64,000 nucleotides of DNA, taken from the NCBI RefSeq assembly GCF_025195125.1, contig NZ_JAMGSL010000007.1, forward strand, positions 186,001 to 250,000. Direction: 5' to 3'. Position numbers and translations under genes: made by a program. This DNA comes from Streptomyces sp. Je 1-79. Its GTDB lineage: Bacteria; Actinomycetota; Actinomycetes; Streptomycetales; Streptomycetaceae. Shown piece after piece: positions 42,756-51,429 of the stretch. Each line of letters starts with the position of its first letter. Within the stretch, counting starts at the first letter, position 1. The notes under the pieces were generated by a model. The model searched no databases, was not told the DNA's origin, and worked only from the letters and a program-made list of their open reading frames with translations.

Positions 42756-42828
42756 CGTTAGTGGCCCGAACGATATAGCTTCGTTAGTGGCACGAACGTT
42801 AGTGATGGAAACGTTAGAGGGGGGAACG
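42756..42828. promoter_or_regulatory. Four tandem 17-bp operator-like repeats
   Basis: CGTTAG-N7-AACG occurs at 42756-42772, 42782-42798, 42797-42813 and 42812-42828. Each copy has CGTT/AACG ends in inverted orientation. The last three overlap by two bases with 15-base period, and the fourth covers the ribosome site of the hydrolase gene. The whole gap between the two divergent genes is thus operator-like. Confidence 0.8.
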
Positions 42829-42832
42829 AACC

Positions 42833-43840
42833 ATGCCCATGATCAAGGTCCTCGACTCGACCATGTATTACGAGGATTCGGCTTACGAGGAGTCGGCTTA
42901 CGAGGAGTCGGCCTACGAGCAGTCGAGCTACGAACGGTCGAGTCACGAACGGTCGGGTCACGAGCAGTCGGCTGCCGCCGTGCCCACGGACGCGGCGCCG
43001 CTCGTCTTCCTGCACGGCAACCCCACCTCCTCCCACCTGTGGCGGCACGTCCTCCCGGCTGTCGGAGGCGGACGGCGGCTCCTCGCCCCGGACCTGATCG
43101 GCATGGGGCGATCGGGCAAGCCGGACATCGCCTACACGTACGCGGACCAGGCGCGGTATCTCGACGCCTGGTTCGAGGGGCTCGGGATCGAGGAGGCCGT
43201 CCTGATAGGGACGGACTGGGGCGGTTCGCTCGCCTTCGACCGGGCCGCACGGCACCCGGAGGGGGTGCGGGGCGTGGCCTTCATGGAGACGATCCTGCGA
43301 CCGATGAGCTGGGAGGAGTTCCCGGAAGGCGCGCGGGAGCAGTTCCGGTCGTTCAAGTCCCCCGGGGTGGGAGAGGAGTTGGTCCTGGAGCGGAACGCCT
43401 TCGTCGAGGACTCCTTCGCCCAGACGGTCCTCACCGGCCTGAGCGAGGCGGATCACGAGGTCTACCGCGCGCCGTACCCGACGCCCGAGTCCAGGCGGCC
43501 GATGCTCCAGTGGCCGCGCTCGATGCCGCTGGACGGGGAGCCGGCCGAGGTCGTCGCCCGGATCGAGGCGTACGACGCGTGGCTGGCGGACAGCCCGGAC
43601 GTGCCGAAGCTGCTGCTGACCTTCGAGGGGTCGCCGACCCTGATGATCGACCCGGCCATGGCGGCCTGGTGCGAGGCGCACATATCCGCGCTGGAGACGG
43701 CCCACTGCGGCCCCGCCGGCCACCAGGCGCCGGAGGACCGCCCCGAGGAGATAGCCGCGGCGATCACCGCCTGGGCGGACCGCCACGGCCTGGGCCTCCG
43801 GCCCTCCGGCGGCCGGGAGAGCCTGCCGTCGGCAGCCTGA
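42833..43840 (+). CDS. Haloalkane dehalogenase-like alpha/beta hydrolase with repeat insertion
   Basis: A 335-residue enzyme whose core closely follows Rhodococcus DhaA (HLD-II). The expected active site is complete: oxyanion Asn63 in HGNPTSS, nucleophile Asp128 and Trp129 in GTDWGG, acid Glu152 in FMETILRP and base His297 in AGHQAPED, with APDLIGMGRSGKPD conserved. It should hydrolyse carbon-halogen bonds. Between the first two strands, residues 14-48 are a seven-unit five-residue repeat (EESAYEESAYEQSSYERS), absent from known dehalogenases. It is divergent from a MarR gene with repeated operators in between. Confidence 0.85.
   Translation: MPMIKVLDSTMYYEDSAYEESAYEESAYEQSSYERSSHERSGHEQSAAAVPTDAAPLVFLHGNPTSSHLWRHVLPAVGGGRRLLAPDLIGMGRSGKPDIAYTYADQARYLDAWFEGLGIEEAVLIGTDWGGSLAFDRAARHPEGVRGVAFMETILRPMSWEEFPEGAREQFRSFKSPGVGEELVLERNAFVEDSFAQTVLTGLSEADHEVYRAPYPTPESRRPMLQWPRSMPLDGEPAEVVARIEAYDAWLADSPDVPKLLLTFEGSPTLMIDPAMAAWCEAHISALETAHCGPAGHQAPEDRPEEIAAAITAWADRHGLGLRPSGGRESLPSAA
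42872..42976 (+). repeat. Seven-copy 15-bp coding repeat
   Basis: Units of GAGNAGTCGGCYTAC start every 15 bases from 42872. They encode the Glu/Ser/Tyr-His repeat inside the dehalogenase-like protein and stay in frame. Confidence 0.9.
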
Positions 43841-43873
43841 TGCCCGGCCGGGGGCCGTTCGTGGACCTGACGC

Positions 43874-44815
43874 TCAGATCATGAGGATGATGCGGCCGGG
43901 CCGGTGGCCCGCCTCCGCCCTTCGGTGTGCTTCCGCAACCTCCTCCAGAGGCATGACATCCGCCACGCGGGTGATCAGCTCCCGGGCGGCCACCTTTTCC
44001 AGGGTCTCCTTCAGCCGGGCCGCGTCCGGACGGCCTCGGACGGTCTCGACGCGGATGTCCCGCTCCGCGTGCGGAGTGCGGTCGGCGGCGAGCGCGATGA
44101 AGGCGCCCCCGTCCTTCACCGCGGCGAGGGCCGGGACGGAGTGGAAGGCCCCGTCGAAAGCGGCGTCCACCCGTTCCGGGAGGACCTCGAGCACCCTCGC
44201 GACCACCTCCTCCGGCGTGCCCCGCAGGATGCTGTGCTCCGCGCCGAGGAGCTTCAGTTCGCGCTCGTCGCCCTCGTGGGCGACGGCCAGCACCCGCAGT
44301 CCGGCCGCCGCGGCGTACTGGACCGCGAGGCGGCCCACGACCCCGCTCGCACCGGTCACGAGCAGCGTCGACCCCGCCGGGAGCGCGAGCCGGTCGAGGC
44401 CCTGCTGGGCGGTGGCCGAGGCCAGCGGGACGGAGGCGGCCACGGTGAAGTCCACGTCGTCCGGGATCGGGGCCAGCCACTCCGGGGCGGCGCGCACGAC
44501 CTCGGCGTACGTCCCCTCGCCCGTCAGCTCCTCGAACCAGGGCAGGAAACCGGCCACGCGGGTGCCGGCGGCCATGCCGGGCACCGGATCCAGCAGCTTG
44601 CCCGCGAAGTCCGTTCCGAGAACGAAAGGAGGCGTGAGTTCGCCGACGTGGCCCGGGTAGCGGCCGGCGCGGATCCGGAGGTCCGCCTGGTTCACACCGG
44701 CTGCCTTCAGCCGCACGCGGACGCGTCCGGGGACGTCACCGGCCTCGGGCTCGGGCCGGCGGGCCATCCTCAGGACCTCAGGGCCGCCGTAGGCGGTCAC
44801 TTCGACGACACGCAT
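43874..44815 (-). CDS. NADP-dependent quinone-oxidoreductase-like protein
   Basis: A 313-residue MDR-superfamily enzyme without zinc ligands. It begins MRVVEVTAYGGPEVLRM; the substrate domain has KAAGVNQADLRIRAGRYPG and LGTDFAGKLLDPVPGM; the nucleotide-binding fold is LLVTGASGVVGRLAVQYAAA; the C-terminus ends EAHRRAEAGHRPGRIILMI. This is the zeta-crystallin/quinone reductase subgroup. The substrate is unknown. It converges on the dehalogenase-like gene. Confidence 0.9.
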   Translation of the reverse strand: MRVVEVTAYGGPEVLRMARRPEPEAGDVPGRVRVRLKAAGVNQADLRIRAGRYPGHVGELTPPFVLGTDFAGKLLDPVPGMAAGTRVAGFLPWFEELTGEGTYAEVVRAAPEWLAPIPDDVDFTVAASVPLASATAQQGLDRLALPAGSTLLVTGASGVVGRLAVQYAAAAGLRVLAVAHEGDERELKLLGAEHSILRGTPEEVVARVLEVLPERVDAAFDGAFHSVPALAAVKDGGAFIALAADRTPHAERDIRVETVRGRPDAARLKETLEKVAARELITRVADVMPLEEVAEAHRRAEAGHRPGRIILMI

Positions 44816-45031
44816 GGGGTTCCTCTCCGACGAGCCCCCTCGTGGCCATTACACCCACGGTCCACACCCCCGGCAACCGATACTCCGCCAACCCGTCGCC
44901 ACCCGTCGCCGCCCCGTACGCGACCGAACGGGTCGCCACCGAACGGGTCGCGACTGAACGAAGGGAGAACTCCTGGTGGCGAGAAGCAACCTTCCCCACG
45001 GAACCGCACACACGTCCGTACCGTCTCGCTC

Positions 45032-46555
45032 GTGGACTGGGTTACCGCAGAGAACGTCATCGCCGTGGTCACCGCGCTCCTCGGTGTGCTCGTCTCCGCC
45101 GGTGTCGTCGCGTACGAGCGCTCCATGCAGCGGGGCCGGCGGCTCGGATACCGCGTGCAGCTGAACACCCCGCTGCACGTGGCGGACGAGTCCGTGGGCG
45201 ACCTGACCCTGCGCGACGGCGACATCGGTGATGCCAACGGTTCCACCCTCGTCCTGCTCCGGATCGAGAACGACGGCCTTCGCGAGATCAACCACGGGGA
45301 CTACGCGCAGTCGAGCGAGCCCGAGGGGCTGAAGATCACCTTCGGCGGCCGGACGGTCCAGGCCGTCGTCGCCACCATCCCTCGGGCGTTCGAGCCGGTG
45401 CGCAACGACATGGCGGCCGGGCCGGGGCTGCGCAAGGACGGGGAGGCCGTCCTGATGCCCAAGGTGGCGCTGGAGCGCACGCAGTACTTCAAGCTGCTCG
45501 TACTGCTCTCCGGCGGCGTGACCGAGCGCGCGATCCGGATCACCGGCACCCGGGACGTGGTGGACATCCACCGCAACGAGAGCATGAGCGTCGACGACAA
45601 GGCGCCGACGTTCAGCCCCGCGGCCCGGAACATCACCCTCGTCCTCGCCGCATGCGTGGTCACCCTCGCGACGATCATCGTCCGCAGCGAGACGCCGCCG
45701 CCCATCGGCTGCGCCCGGGGCACGCTCACGGTGACCGGCTCCACGGCGTTCGCCCCGGCGGTGCGCGAGCTGGCGCGGAAGTACGAGAAGGACTGCGAGG
45801 GGTCCACCGTCGTGGTCGACGCGCACGGCTCGACGGCGGGGATACGGGAGCTGGCCGCGGCCGGCGCCGCCGCAGGCAAGGGCTCCCCGGCGGTCGTCGC
45901 GCTCTCCGACGGACGCAAGCCCGGCGGCTACCCGCAGCTGCGGGAGAGCATGGTGGCCGTCTCCCTCTTCACCCTCGTCGTCAACGACGGGATACCGGTC
46001 ACCAGTCTCACCCTGGATCAGGTCCGCCGCCTCTACCAGGGCCGGATCACCAACTGGAAGGAGATACCCGGCGGCCCGGACAGACCGGTGCGCCTGGTCA
46101 GCAGGGACGCCAACTCCGGTACGCGTGAGGTCTTCCAGCGCCGCGTCCTCGGCCGTAACGAGCCCGCGAACTCCTCACGGGACTGCGAGCACCGGGACGA
46201 CCTGGAGGCCCCTGTGCTGCGCTGCGAACTCGACAGCACGGAGCAGGTGCTGTCCACGGTCGCCAAGCTGCCGGGGGCCGTCGGCTACACCGAACTCCGT
46301 GCCGCGAGCGGGCTGAAGGGGCTGCGCCGGGTGGCGATCGACGGCCGGACGGCGAACGTGGACGAGATAGGCGAGTCGACCTACCCGTACCGGGAGATCG
46401 AGTACGCCTACACCTGGGGCGAGCCCCCGGCCGACTCGCTGACCTCCAGTTTTCTCACCTATCTGAGCCGGGGCAGCGGCCAGGACGTCATCCGTACCCA
46501 CGGGCACCTGCCGTGCGCGACCCCCAAGGGACTGCGGATCTGCGGCGAAGGATGA
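45032..46555 (+). CDS. Membrane-anchored PstS-like substrate-binding protein
   Basis: About 507 residues from GTG 45032 (VDWVTAENVIAVV); the start has no clear ribosome site. One helix at residues 4-26 is followed by basic ERSMQRGRRLGYRVQL, so the segment to about residue 198 should be cytosolic. A second helix (ITLVLAACVVTLATIIV) leads to an external type-2 periplasmic binding domain with phosphate-binding-like motifs GTLTVTGSTAFAPAVRELA, LYQGRITNWKEIPGG and SRDANSGTREVF. No transporter genes are adjacent. Its stop overlaps the start of a Ser/Thr kinase gene (ATGA), implying a sensor role. Confidence 0.8.
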   Translation: MDWVTAENVIAVVTALLGVLVSAGVVAYERSMQRGRRLGYRVQLNTPLHVADESVGDLTLRDGDIGDANGSTLVLLRIENDGLREINHGDYAQSSEPEGLKITFGGRTVQAVVATIPRAFEPVRNDMAAGPGLRKDGEAVLMPKVALERTQYFKLLVLLSGGVTERAIRITGTRDVVDIHRNESMSVDDKAPTFSPAARNITLVLAACVVTLATIIVRSETPPPIGCARGTLTVTGSTAFAPAVRELARKYEKDCEGSTVVVDAHGSTAGIRELAAAGAAAGKGSPAVVALSDGRKPGGYPQLRESMVAVSLFTLVVNDGIPVTSLTLDQVRRLYQGRITNWKEIPGGPDRPVRLVSRDANSGTREVFQRRVLGRNEPANSSRDCEHRDDLEAPVLRCELDSTEQVLSTVAKLPGAVGYTELRAASGLKGLRRVAIDGRTANVDEIGESTYPYREIEYAYTWGEPPADSLTSSFLTYLSRGSGQDVIRTHGHLPCATPKGLRICGEG

Positions 46556-48465
46556 CGCCACGCCGACCAGGGCGTCTGGCATTCTCTAGCGACGTGGAGC
46601 CATTGAACCCGGAAGACCCGGTCAGCATCGGCCCGTTCCGTCTGCTCGGACGGCTGGGCGCCGGCGGCATGGGCCGGGTGTTCCTGGCCCGTTCGGCCGG
46701 TGGGCGGACGGTGGCGGTGAAGGTCGTGCACACGGAGCTCGCGGCGCAGGACGAGTTCCGTCGCCGGTTCGCCCGTGAGGTCGCCTCGCTGGAGCGCGTC
46801 GGTGGCACGGGCACGGCGCCGGTCCTCGGTTCGGACACGGCGGCCGAGGCGCCCTGGGTGGCCGTCGGTTATGTTCCGGGGCCGTCGCTGCGGATCGTGG
46901 TGGGCGACGAGTTCGGGCCGCTACCGGCCGTGACGGTACGGACCCTCGCCTCCGGGCTCGCCCGGGCGCTCACCCATGTGCACGCCGCCGGGCTGGTCCA
47001 CCGCGATCTGAAGCCGTCCAACGTCCTGCTCACCTTCGACGGCCCGCGGATCATCGACTTCGGCATCGCCCGCGCCGTCGAGACGATCACCGACGGCGGA
47101 CTGACCAGCACCGGCGCGGTGGTCGGCTCGCCCGGCTTCATGTCCCCCGAGCAGGTGCGCGGCGAGAAGCTGACCCCGGCCTCGGACATCTTCTGCCTCG
47201 GGGCGGTCCTCGTCTACGCGGCGACGGGCCACTCCCCGTTCGGTACGGCGGACAGCGGTGTCCACGCCACGATGTTCCGCATCGCCCACGACGAGCCCGA
47301 TCTGACGGACCTTCCGGCCGAACTGGCGGGTCTGGTCCGGGCCTGCCTCGCCAAGGACCCGGCCGCCCGGCCGTCGGCCGCCGAGCTGGTGGAGACGATC
47401 ACGGTCGCCGATCCCTGGCTGCCGGCGGAGGTGCTGGCCCGCCTCGGCAGGCACGCCGCGCGGGTCCTGGAGGCGGAGGCCACCACCGCCGGCGGCTCGG
47501 GCGCTACGGGCGGTACGGCCGGTGCGAGGGCCGACGACCCCACGCCCCCGCCGGCCCCGAAGGCGCCCGAGCGGCGGCGCGGCGCACTGGTCGCCGTCGC
47601 GACGGCCCTCGTCGTCGCCGCGGCGGCCACGCTCACGTACGTCTTCTGGCCGGACCCGACCAAGGGCCTCGACGATCAGAAGAACCGTGCGCGCGGGCAG
47701 ACCGGTGACGTGTCCGCCCGGCCGTCGGGGATCGTGCCGGCCGCGTTCCTCGGCGCCTGGGAGGGCGTCCAGCGCGGCTCGGCCGACCACCCCAGGGAGA
47801 CGAGCCGGATCGAGATCGGCCAGGGGGCGGCGGGCGCCAAGGCCGCCGTCTACGTCCAGGTGAGCGAGGAGCGGCTGTGCATGGGCCGTTCGCGGCTCGT
47901 CTCCGCCGACGAGGACAAGGTGGTCCTCGGCGAGTCCGACGTCACCACGAGCGTCCCCGCCCAGCGCTGCACGCCCGCCGCCCACCAGACCCTCACCCTG
48001 CGCTCCCCCGACGTCCTGGAGTGGACCTCGGGAGCCGCGAAGACCACCTTCCGCAAGGCCCGGACCGGCACGAACATCGTGCCGACGCAGTTGGTCGGGC
48101 GGTGGAAGATGGAGAACGACCGGCTGATCTACGGCGACAACGCCGAGCGCTACAGCGACGAGGTGACCATCACCCAGGGCCCCGTCGGCGCCACGGTCTA
48201 CCGCCGTGTGCACGTCTACCCACGCCTCGACGACGAGGGCAACCCGAGGCCGGACTCGGTCAGTTGCACCTTCACGGCGATCCTCGCCGGCTCCGGGACG
48301 CCCCTGGTCGTCGGCCCGGGCACCACGGACCCGGACGCCTCGGACCGCGACTGCGAGCGGGCCGGGTACGCCGGCTACCTGACGATCGACCGCTTCAAGG
48401 GCCGTGAGCGCCTGCTGGTCTTCCCGATGCTGGACGGGGAGCCGGGCGAGTACTACCGCGGCTAG
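46552..48465 (+). CDS. Ser/Thr protein kinase with duplicated external domain
   Basis: A 637-residue Hanks-type receptor kinase. The start is ATG 46552 (coupled) or GTG 46594 (VEPLNPEDPVSIGPFRLLG). Kinase motifs are LGAGGMGRVFLA, VAVKVV (Lys), HRDLKPSN, IIDFGIARA and MSPEQVRG. A Pro/Ala linker precedes one helix (LVAVATALVVAAAATLTYVF, about residue 350). Outside are two similar beta-rich domains: FLGAWEGVQRG with SRIEIGQGAAGAKAAVYVQV, and LVGRWKMENDRL with DEVTITQGPVGATVYRRVHV. Both contain a cysteine pair. The upstream coupled gene encodes a PstS-like protein, its likely partner. Confidence 0.88.
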   Translation: MTPRRPGRLAFSSDVEPLNPEDPVSIGPFRLLGRLGAGGMGRVFLARSAGGRTVAVKVVHTELAAQDEFRRRFAREVASLERVGGTGTAPVLGSDTAAEAPWVAVGYVPGPSLRIVVGDEFGPLPAVTVRTLASGLARALTHVHAAGLVHRDLKPSNVLLTFDGPRIIDFGIARAVETITDGGLTSTGAVVGSPGFMSPEQVRGEKLTPASDIFCLGAVLVYAATGHSPFGTADSGVHATMFRIAHDEPDLTDLPAELAGLVRACLAKDPAARPSAAELVETITVADPWLPAEVLARLGRHAARVLEAEATTAGGSGATGGTAGARADDPTPPPAPKAPERRRGALVAVATALVVAAAATLTYVFWPDPTKGLDDQKNRARGQTGDVSARPSGIVPAAFLGAWEGVQRGSADHPRETSRIEIGQGAAGAKAAVYVQVSEERLCMGRSRLVSADEDKVVLGESDVTTSVPAQRCTPAAHQTLTLRSPDVLEWTSGAAKTTFRKARTGTNIVPTQLVGRWKMENDRLIYGDNAERYSDEVTITQGPVGATVYRRVHVYPRLDDEGNPRPDSVSCTFTAILAGSGTPLVVGPGTTDPDASDRDCERAGYAGYLTIDRFKGRERLLVFPMLDGEPGEYYRG

Positions 48466-48501
48466 AAGCGCCCGGGCACGCAGCCAGAGGCGTAGCACGG
48501 G

Positions 48502-48540
48502 CAAGGGCCCGCACCCCGGGGTACGGGGTGCGGGCCCTTG
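48502..48540. terminator. Hairpin between the kinase gene and purA
   Basis: A perfect 16-bp inverted repeat (48502-48517 with 48525-48540) with a 7-base loop lies between convergent genes. Confidence 0.88.
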
Positions 48541-48608
48541 GCGCGGCGGCCGCCTCTCGTGCCCTCCGTTCCGCCCGCGGGACGGAGGGCACGACCGGGC
48601 CTGTCCGG

Positions 48609-49895
48609 CTACTTCAGGAACGAGTTGATCTCGATCGTCTCGGTGCGGCCGGGGCCGACGCCGATCGCGGAGATCGGGGCGCCCGACATCTCCTCCAGGG
48701 CCTTCACGTACGCCTGCGCGTTCTTCGGCAGGTCCGCGAAGGTCTGGGCCTTGGTGATGTCCTCGGACCAGCCCGGCAGCATCTCGTAGATCGGCTTCGC
48801 GTGGTGGAAGTCGCTCTGCGAGTACGGCAGCTCCTCGACGCGCTTGCCGTCGATCTCGTACGCGACGCAGACCGGGATCTGCTCCCAGCCCGTCAGCACG
48901 TCGAGCTTGGTGAGGAAGAAGTCCGTCAGGCCGTTGACCCGGGTCGCGTACCGCGCGATGACCGCGTCGAACCAGCCGCAGCGACGGTCACGGCCGGTGG
49001 TGACACCGCGCTCGCCGCCGATGCGGCGCAGCGCCTCGCCGTCCGCGTCGAAGAGCTCCGTCGGGAACGGCCCGGCACCGACTCGGGTCGTGTACGCCTT
49101 GAGGATGCCGATGACCCGGCTGATCTTCGTCGGACCCACACCGGCACCGGTGCAGGCGCCACCCGCGGTCGGGTTCGAGGAGGTGACGAAGGGGTACGTG
49201 CCGTGGTCGACGTCCAGGAGCGTGCCCTGGCCGCCCTCGAAGAGCACGACCTTGTCCTCGTCCAGCGCGTTGTTGAGGATCAGGGTGGTGTCCGCGACGT
49301 ACGGCTTGATCTGCTCCGCGTACTGGAGCATCTCCTCGACGATCTGCGCGGCGTCGATCGCGCGGCGGTTGTAGAGCTTGGCGAGGAGCTGGTTCTTGCC
49401 CTCGAGCGCCGCCTCGACCTTCTGGATGAGGATCGACTCGTCGTACAGGTCCTGGACCCGGATGCCGACGCGGTTGATCTTGTCGGCGTAGGTCGGGCCG
49501 ATGCCACGGCCCGTCGTGCCGATCTTGCGCTTCCCGAGGAACCGTTCCGTCACCTTGTCGAGGGTGACGTTGTACGGAGTGATCAGATGCGCGTTGCCGC
49601 TGATCAGGAGCTTGGACGTGTCGACGCCCCGCTCGTTCAGCCCGCTCAGCTCGGAGAGCAGGACCGCCGGGTCGACGACGACACCGTTTCCGATCACCGG
49701 GGTGCACCCCGGGGAGAGGATTCCGGAAGGGAGAAGATGCAGTGCGTACTTCTGGTCGCCGACGACGACCGTGTGGCCGGCGTTGTTGCCGCCCTGGTAG
49801 CGCACTACATAATCAACGGATCCACCGAGGAGGTCGGTGGCCTTTCCCTTGCCCTCGTCACCCCACTGAGCACCGAGCAGCACAAGTGCGGGCAC
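48609..49895 (-). CDS. purA: Adenylosuccinate synthetase
   Basis: A 428-residue enzyme joining IMP and aspartate with GTP to form adenylosuccinate, first committed step to AMP. It starts [20 protein letters not shown] with the GTP P-loop-like GDEGKGK and catalytic Asp/Lys. Other family blocks are GNNAGHTVV with the catalytic His, [30 protein letters not shown] and RRCGWFDAV. Length and sequence are typical. It stands alone; a hairpin lies in its leader 80-108 bases upstream. Confidence 0.97.
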   Translation of the reverse strand: MPALVLLGAQWGDEGKGKATDLLGGSVDYVVRYQGGNNAGHTVVVGDQKYALHLLPSGILSPGCTPVIGNGVVVDPAVLLSELSGLNERGVDTSKLLISGNAHLITPYNVTLDKVTERFLGKRKIGTTGRGIGPTYADKINRVGIRVQDLYDESILIQKVEAALEGKNQLLAKLYNRRAIDAAQIVEEMLQYAEQIKPYVADTTLILNNALDEDKVVLFEGGQGTLLDVDHGTYPFVTSSNPTAGGACTGAGVGPTKISRVIGILKAYTTRVGAGPFPTELFDADGEALRRIGGERGVTTGRDRRCGWFDAVIARYATRVNGLTDFFLTKLDVLTGWEQIPVCVAYEIDGKRVEELPYSQSDFHHAKPIYEMLPGWSEDITKAQTFADLPKNAQAYVKALEEMSGAPISAIGVGPGRTETIEINSFLK

Positions 49896-49975
49896 AGGCG
49901 TACACCCCTTCCGGGTGGGGCATGTCCAAGGTCAGGGGCCGAGGCCGCCTCACCGGTGTGCCCCGGAATAGACGA

Positions 49976-50003
49976 AGCCCCTGGCGCAATAGCGCAAGGG
50001 GCT
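49976..50003. promoter_or_regulatory. Hairpin in the divergent purA leader region
   Basis: AGCCCCTGGCGC (49976-49987) pairs with GCGCAAGGGGCT (49992-50003), 12 bp with one mismatch and a 4-base loop. It sits 35 bases before the diacylglycerol-kinase-like gene and in the leader of purA. It could be an attenuator, an operator or an mRNA stability element. Confidence 0.5.
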
Positions 50004-50037
50004 CTTGCACAAAGATGCTACCCGAGGAAGGACCGAG

Positions 50038-50847
50038 GTGTCGGCTCACGACCAGCTGCTGGTGGTCATCGACCCGGTCGCCCGCCGAAATGACGGCGAG
50101 TCCGTACGGATCGCGAAAGATGTGTTGTGTGCGGGAGCGGAGGCGAAGATCTGCCTCCCGGACAGCCCGGAGGAATTCTCCCGGGCCCTTGCGCGCCGGG
50201 GATCCCGGCGCCCTGTGGTGGTCGGTGACGACCGTGCACTGCTACGGACGGTGACGCTGCTGCACCGGGAGCGTGACCTCGCGGACGGGGCGCTGTCGGT
50301 CGTCCCGATCGGCGCACCCGACTCGCTGGAAGTGGCGTACGCACTCGGCGTGCCGCAGAGCGCCGTGGCAGCCGCCCGAGCGGTGCTCGACGGGGTGGTG
50401 CACCGGCTCGACCTGCTCGTCGACGACAGCGACGGGGTCGTCCTGGGCGATCTGAGCATCCCGGCCGGACGGCGCCCGGCCGCCCCGGCCCCCGCCACGC
50501 CGACCGTCTGGGACACCTGCCGGTCCCTGGTCCGCACCCTGGTCCACCCGGTTCCGGCGCAGACCGCGACCCGCGTCCACCGCCTGCGGGTGGAGGCGGA
50601 CGGCGTCCTGCTGAGCGACGTGAACGCGCCGGTGGAGGGTGTGAGCGTGCGGTCGTCCCTGTCGGGCCTGGCCGCGATCACCATCCATCCGCCGTCCGCT
50701 CCCGCGTTCCACACCGACGCCCGCACCCTGACGGTCTCGGGGCCGGACTTCCGCTACCGCGCGGACACGGTGGTGTCGGGCCCGGTCCGGCGGCGGACGT
50801 GGACGGTACGGGAATCGGCGTGGGGGCTGACGCTGCCGAGGCAGTAG
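50038..50847 (+). CDS. Diacylglycerol kinase-like domain protein
   Basis: A 269-residue protein beginning VSAHDQLLVVIDPVARRNDG. The start VIDPVARR resembles the NP-x-x-x-x-G-x2 lead of DAGK/LCB5 lipid kinases, followed by RRPVVVGDDRALLRTVTLLH and VVPIGAPDSLEVAYALGVPQ, parallel to the GGDGT and nucleotide-binding parts. The key glycines of GGDGT are replaced (VVGDDRAL), so catalytic activity is doubtful. GTG at 50038 has GAAGGA six bases upstream. It is divergent from purA. Confidence 0.7.
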   Translation: MSAHDQLLVVIDPVARRNDGESVRIAKDVLCAGAEAKICLPDSPEEFSRALARRGSRRPVVVGDDRALLRTVTLLHRERDLADGALSVVPIGAPDSLEVAYALGVPQSAVAAARAVLDGVVHRLDLLVDDSDGVVLGDLSIPAGRRPAAPAPATPTVWDTCRSLVRTLVHPVPAQTATRVHRLRVEADGVLLSDVNAPVEGVSVRSSLSGLAAITIHPPSAPAFHTDARTLTVSGPDFRYRADTVVSGPVRRRTWTVRESAWGLTLPRQ

Positions 50848-50937
50848 GACCCCGGCGGTGCGGTTGCGACGCGCCCCGCTTGCCGAACCTATCGTTTTTC
50901 AATAGATTCCCATCGTGACTCGATCGAAGGAGCGACG

Positions 50938-51429
50938 ATGGGAAGACTGACGGTGCTCGCCCTGCGCGCCGTGCTCGCGATGGTGCTCACCGGCACCGTG
51001 TTCGTACAGGCACTGATGGTGTGGGCGCTGGTGAGCGGGAGCGACCCGGAGGACGGGTCGCTCCCGCTGACCCCGCTGCGCGTGATCACGATCCTGGGCA
51101 TGGTGTCGGCCCAGGTCGCCCTGGTCTGCGTATGGCGGCTGGTGACGATGGTGCGACGCGGAACCGTGTTCTCCCACACCGCCTTCCGCTACGTGGACAC
51201 CGTGATCGGCGCCATCGTGGCGGCCGCCCTCGTGTGGTTCGCGGTCACGGCCCTCAACGCACCGGGCCAGCGGGAGGACCCTGGCGTCACGGTCATCATG
51301 GGCGGGGTCGGCCTGGCGATCCTGGGGGTCGCGCTGATCGTGCTCGTCCTGCGCACGCTGCTCGCCCAGGCCGTCGCGCGCGACGTCGAGGCGACGCGGA
51401 TGCGGGCCGAACTCGACGAGGTGATCTGA
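50938..51429 (+). CDS. DUF2975 membrane protein
   Basis: A 163-residue protein with four hydrophobic helices (LTVLALRAVLAMVLTGTVFV, TPLRVITILGMVSAQVALV, YVDTVIGAIVAAALVWFAV, GLAILGVALIVLVLRTLLAQ). It ends in a charged tail ARDVEATRMRAELDEVI typical of DUF2975. GAAGGAGC precedes the ATG. Its stop shares one base with the start of the Cro-type regulator (TGATG). Such DUF2975/Xre pairs are widespread in Gram-positives; function unknown, possibly membrane-stress-linked regulation. Confidence 0.88.
   Translation: MGRLTVLALRAVLAMVLTGTVFVQALMVWALVSGSDPEDGSLPLTPLRVITILGMVSAQVALVCVWRLVTMVRRGTVFSHTAFRYVDTVIGAIVAAALVWFAVTALNAPGQREDPGVTVIMGGVGLAILGVALIVLVLRTLLAQAVARDVEATRMRAELDEVI

Noticed and set aside
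42756-42828. CRISPR or iteron origin
   Set aside because: Repeats overlap, are palindromic, sit between divergent genes and end at a ribosome site; no replication gene or AT-rich region is nearby.
45032-46555. Phosphate ABC transporter binding subunit (PstS)
   Set aside because: Two membrane helices, a cytosolic domain and no pstC/A/B genes; it is coupled to a kinase instead.
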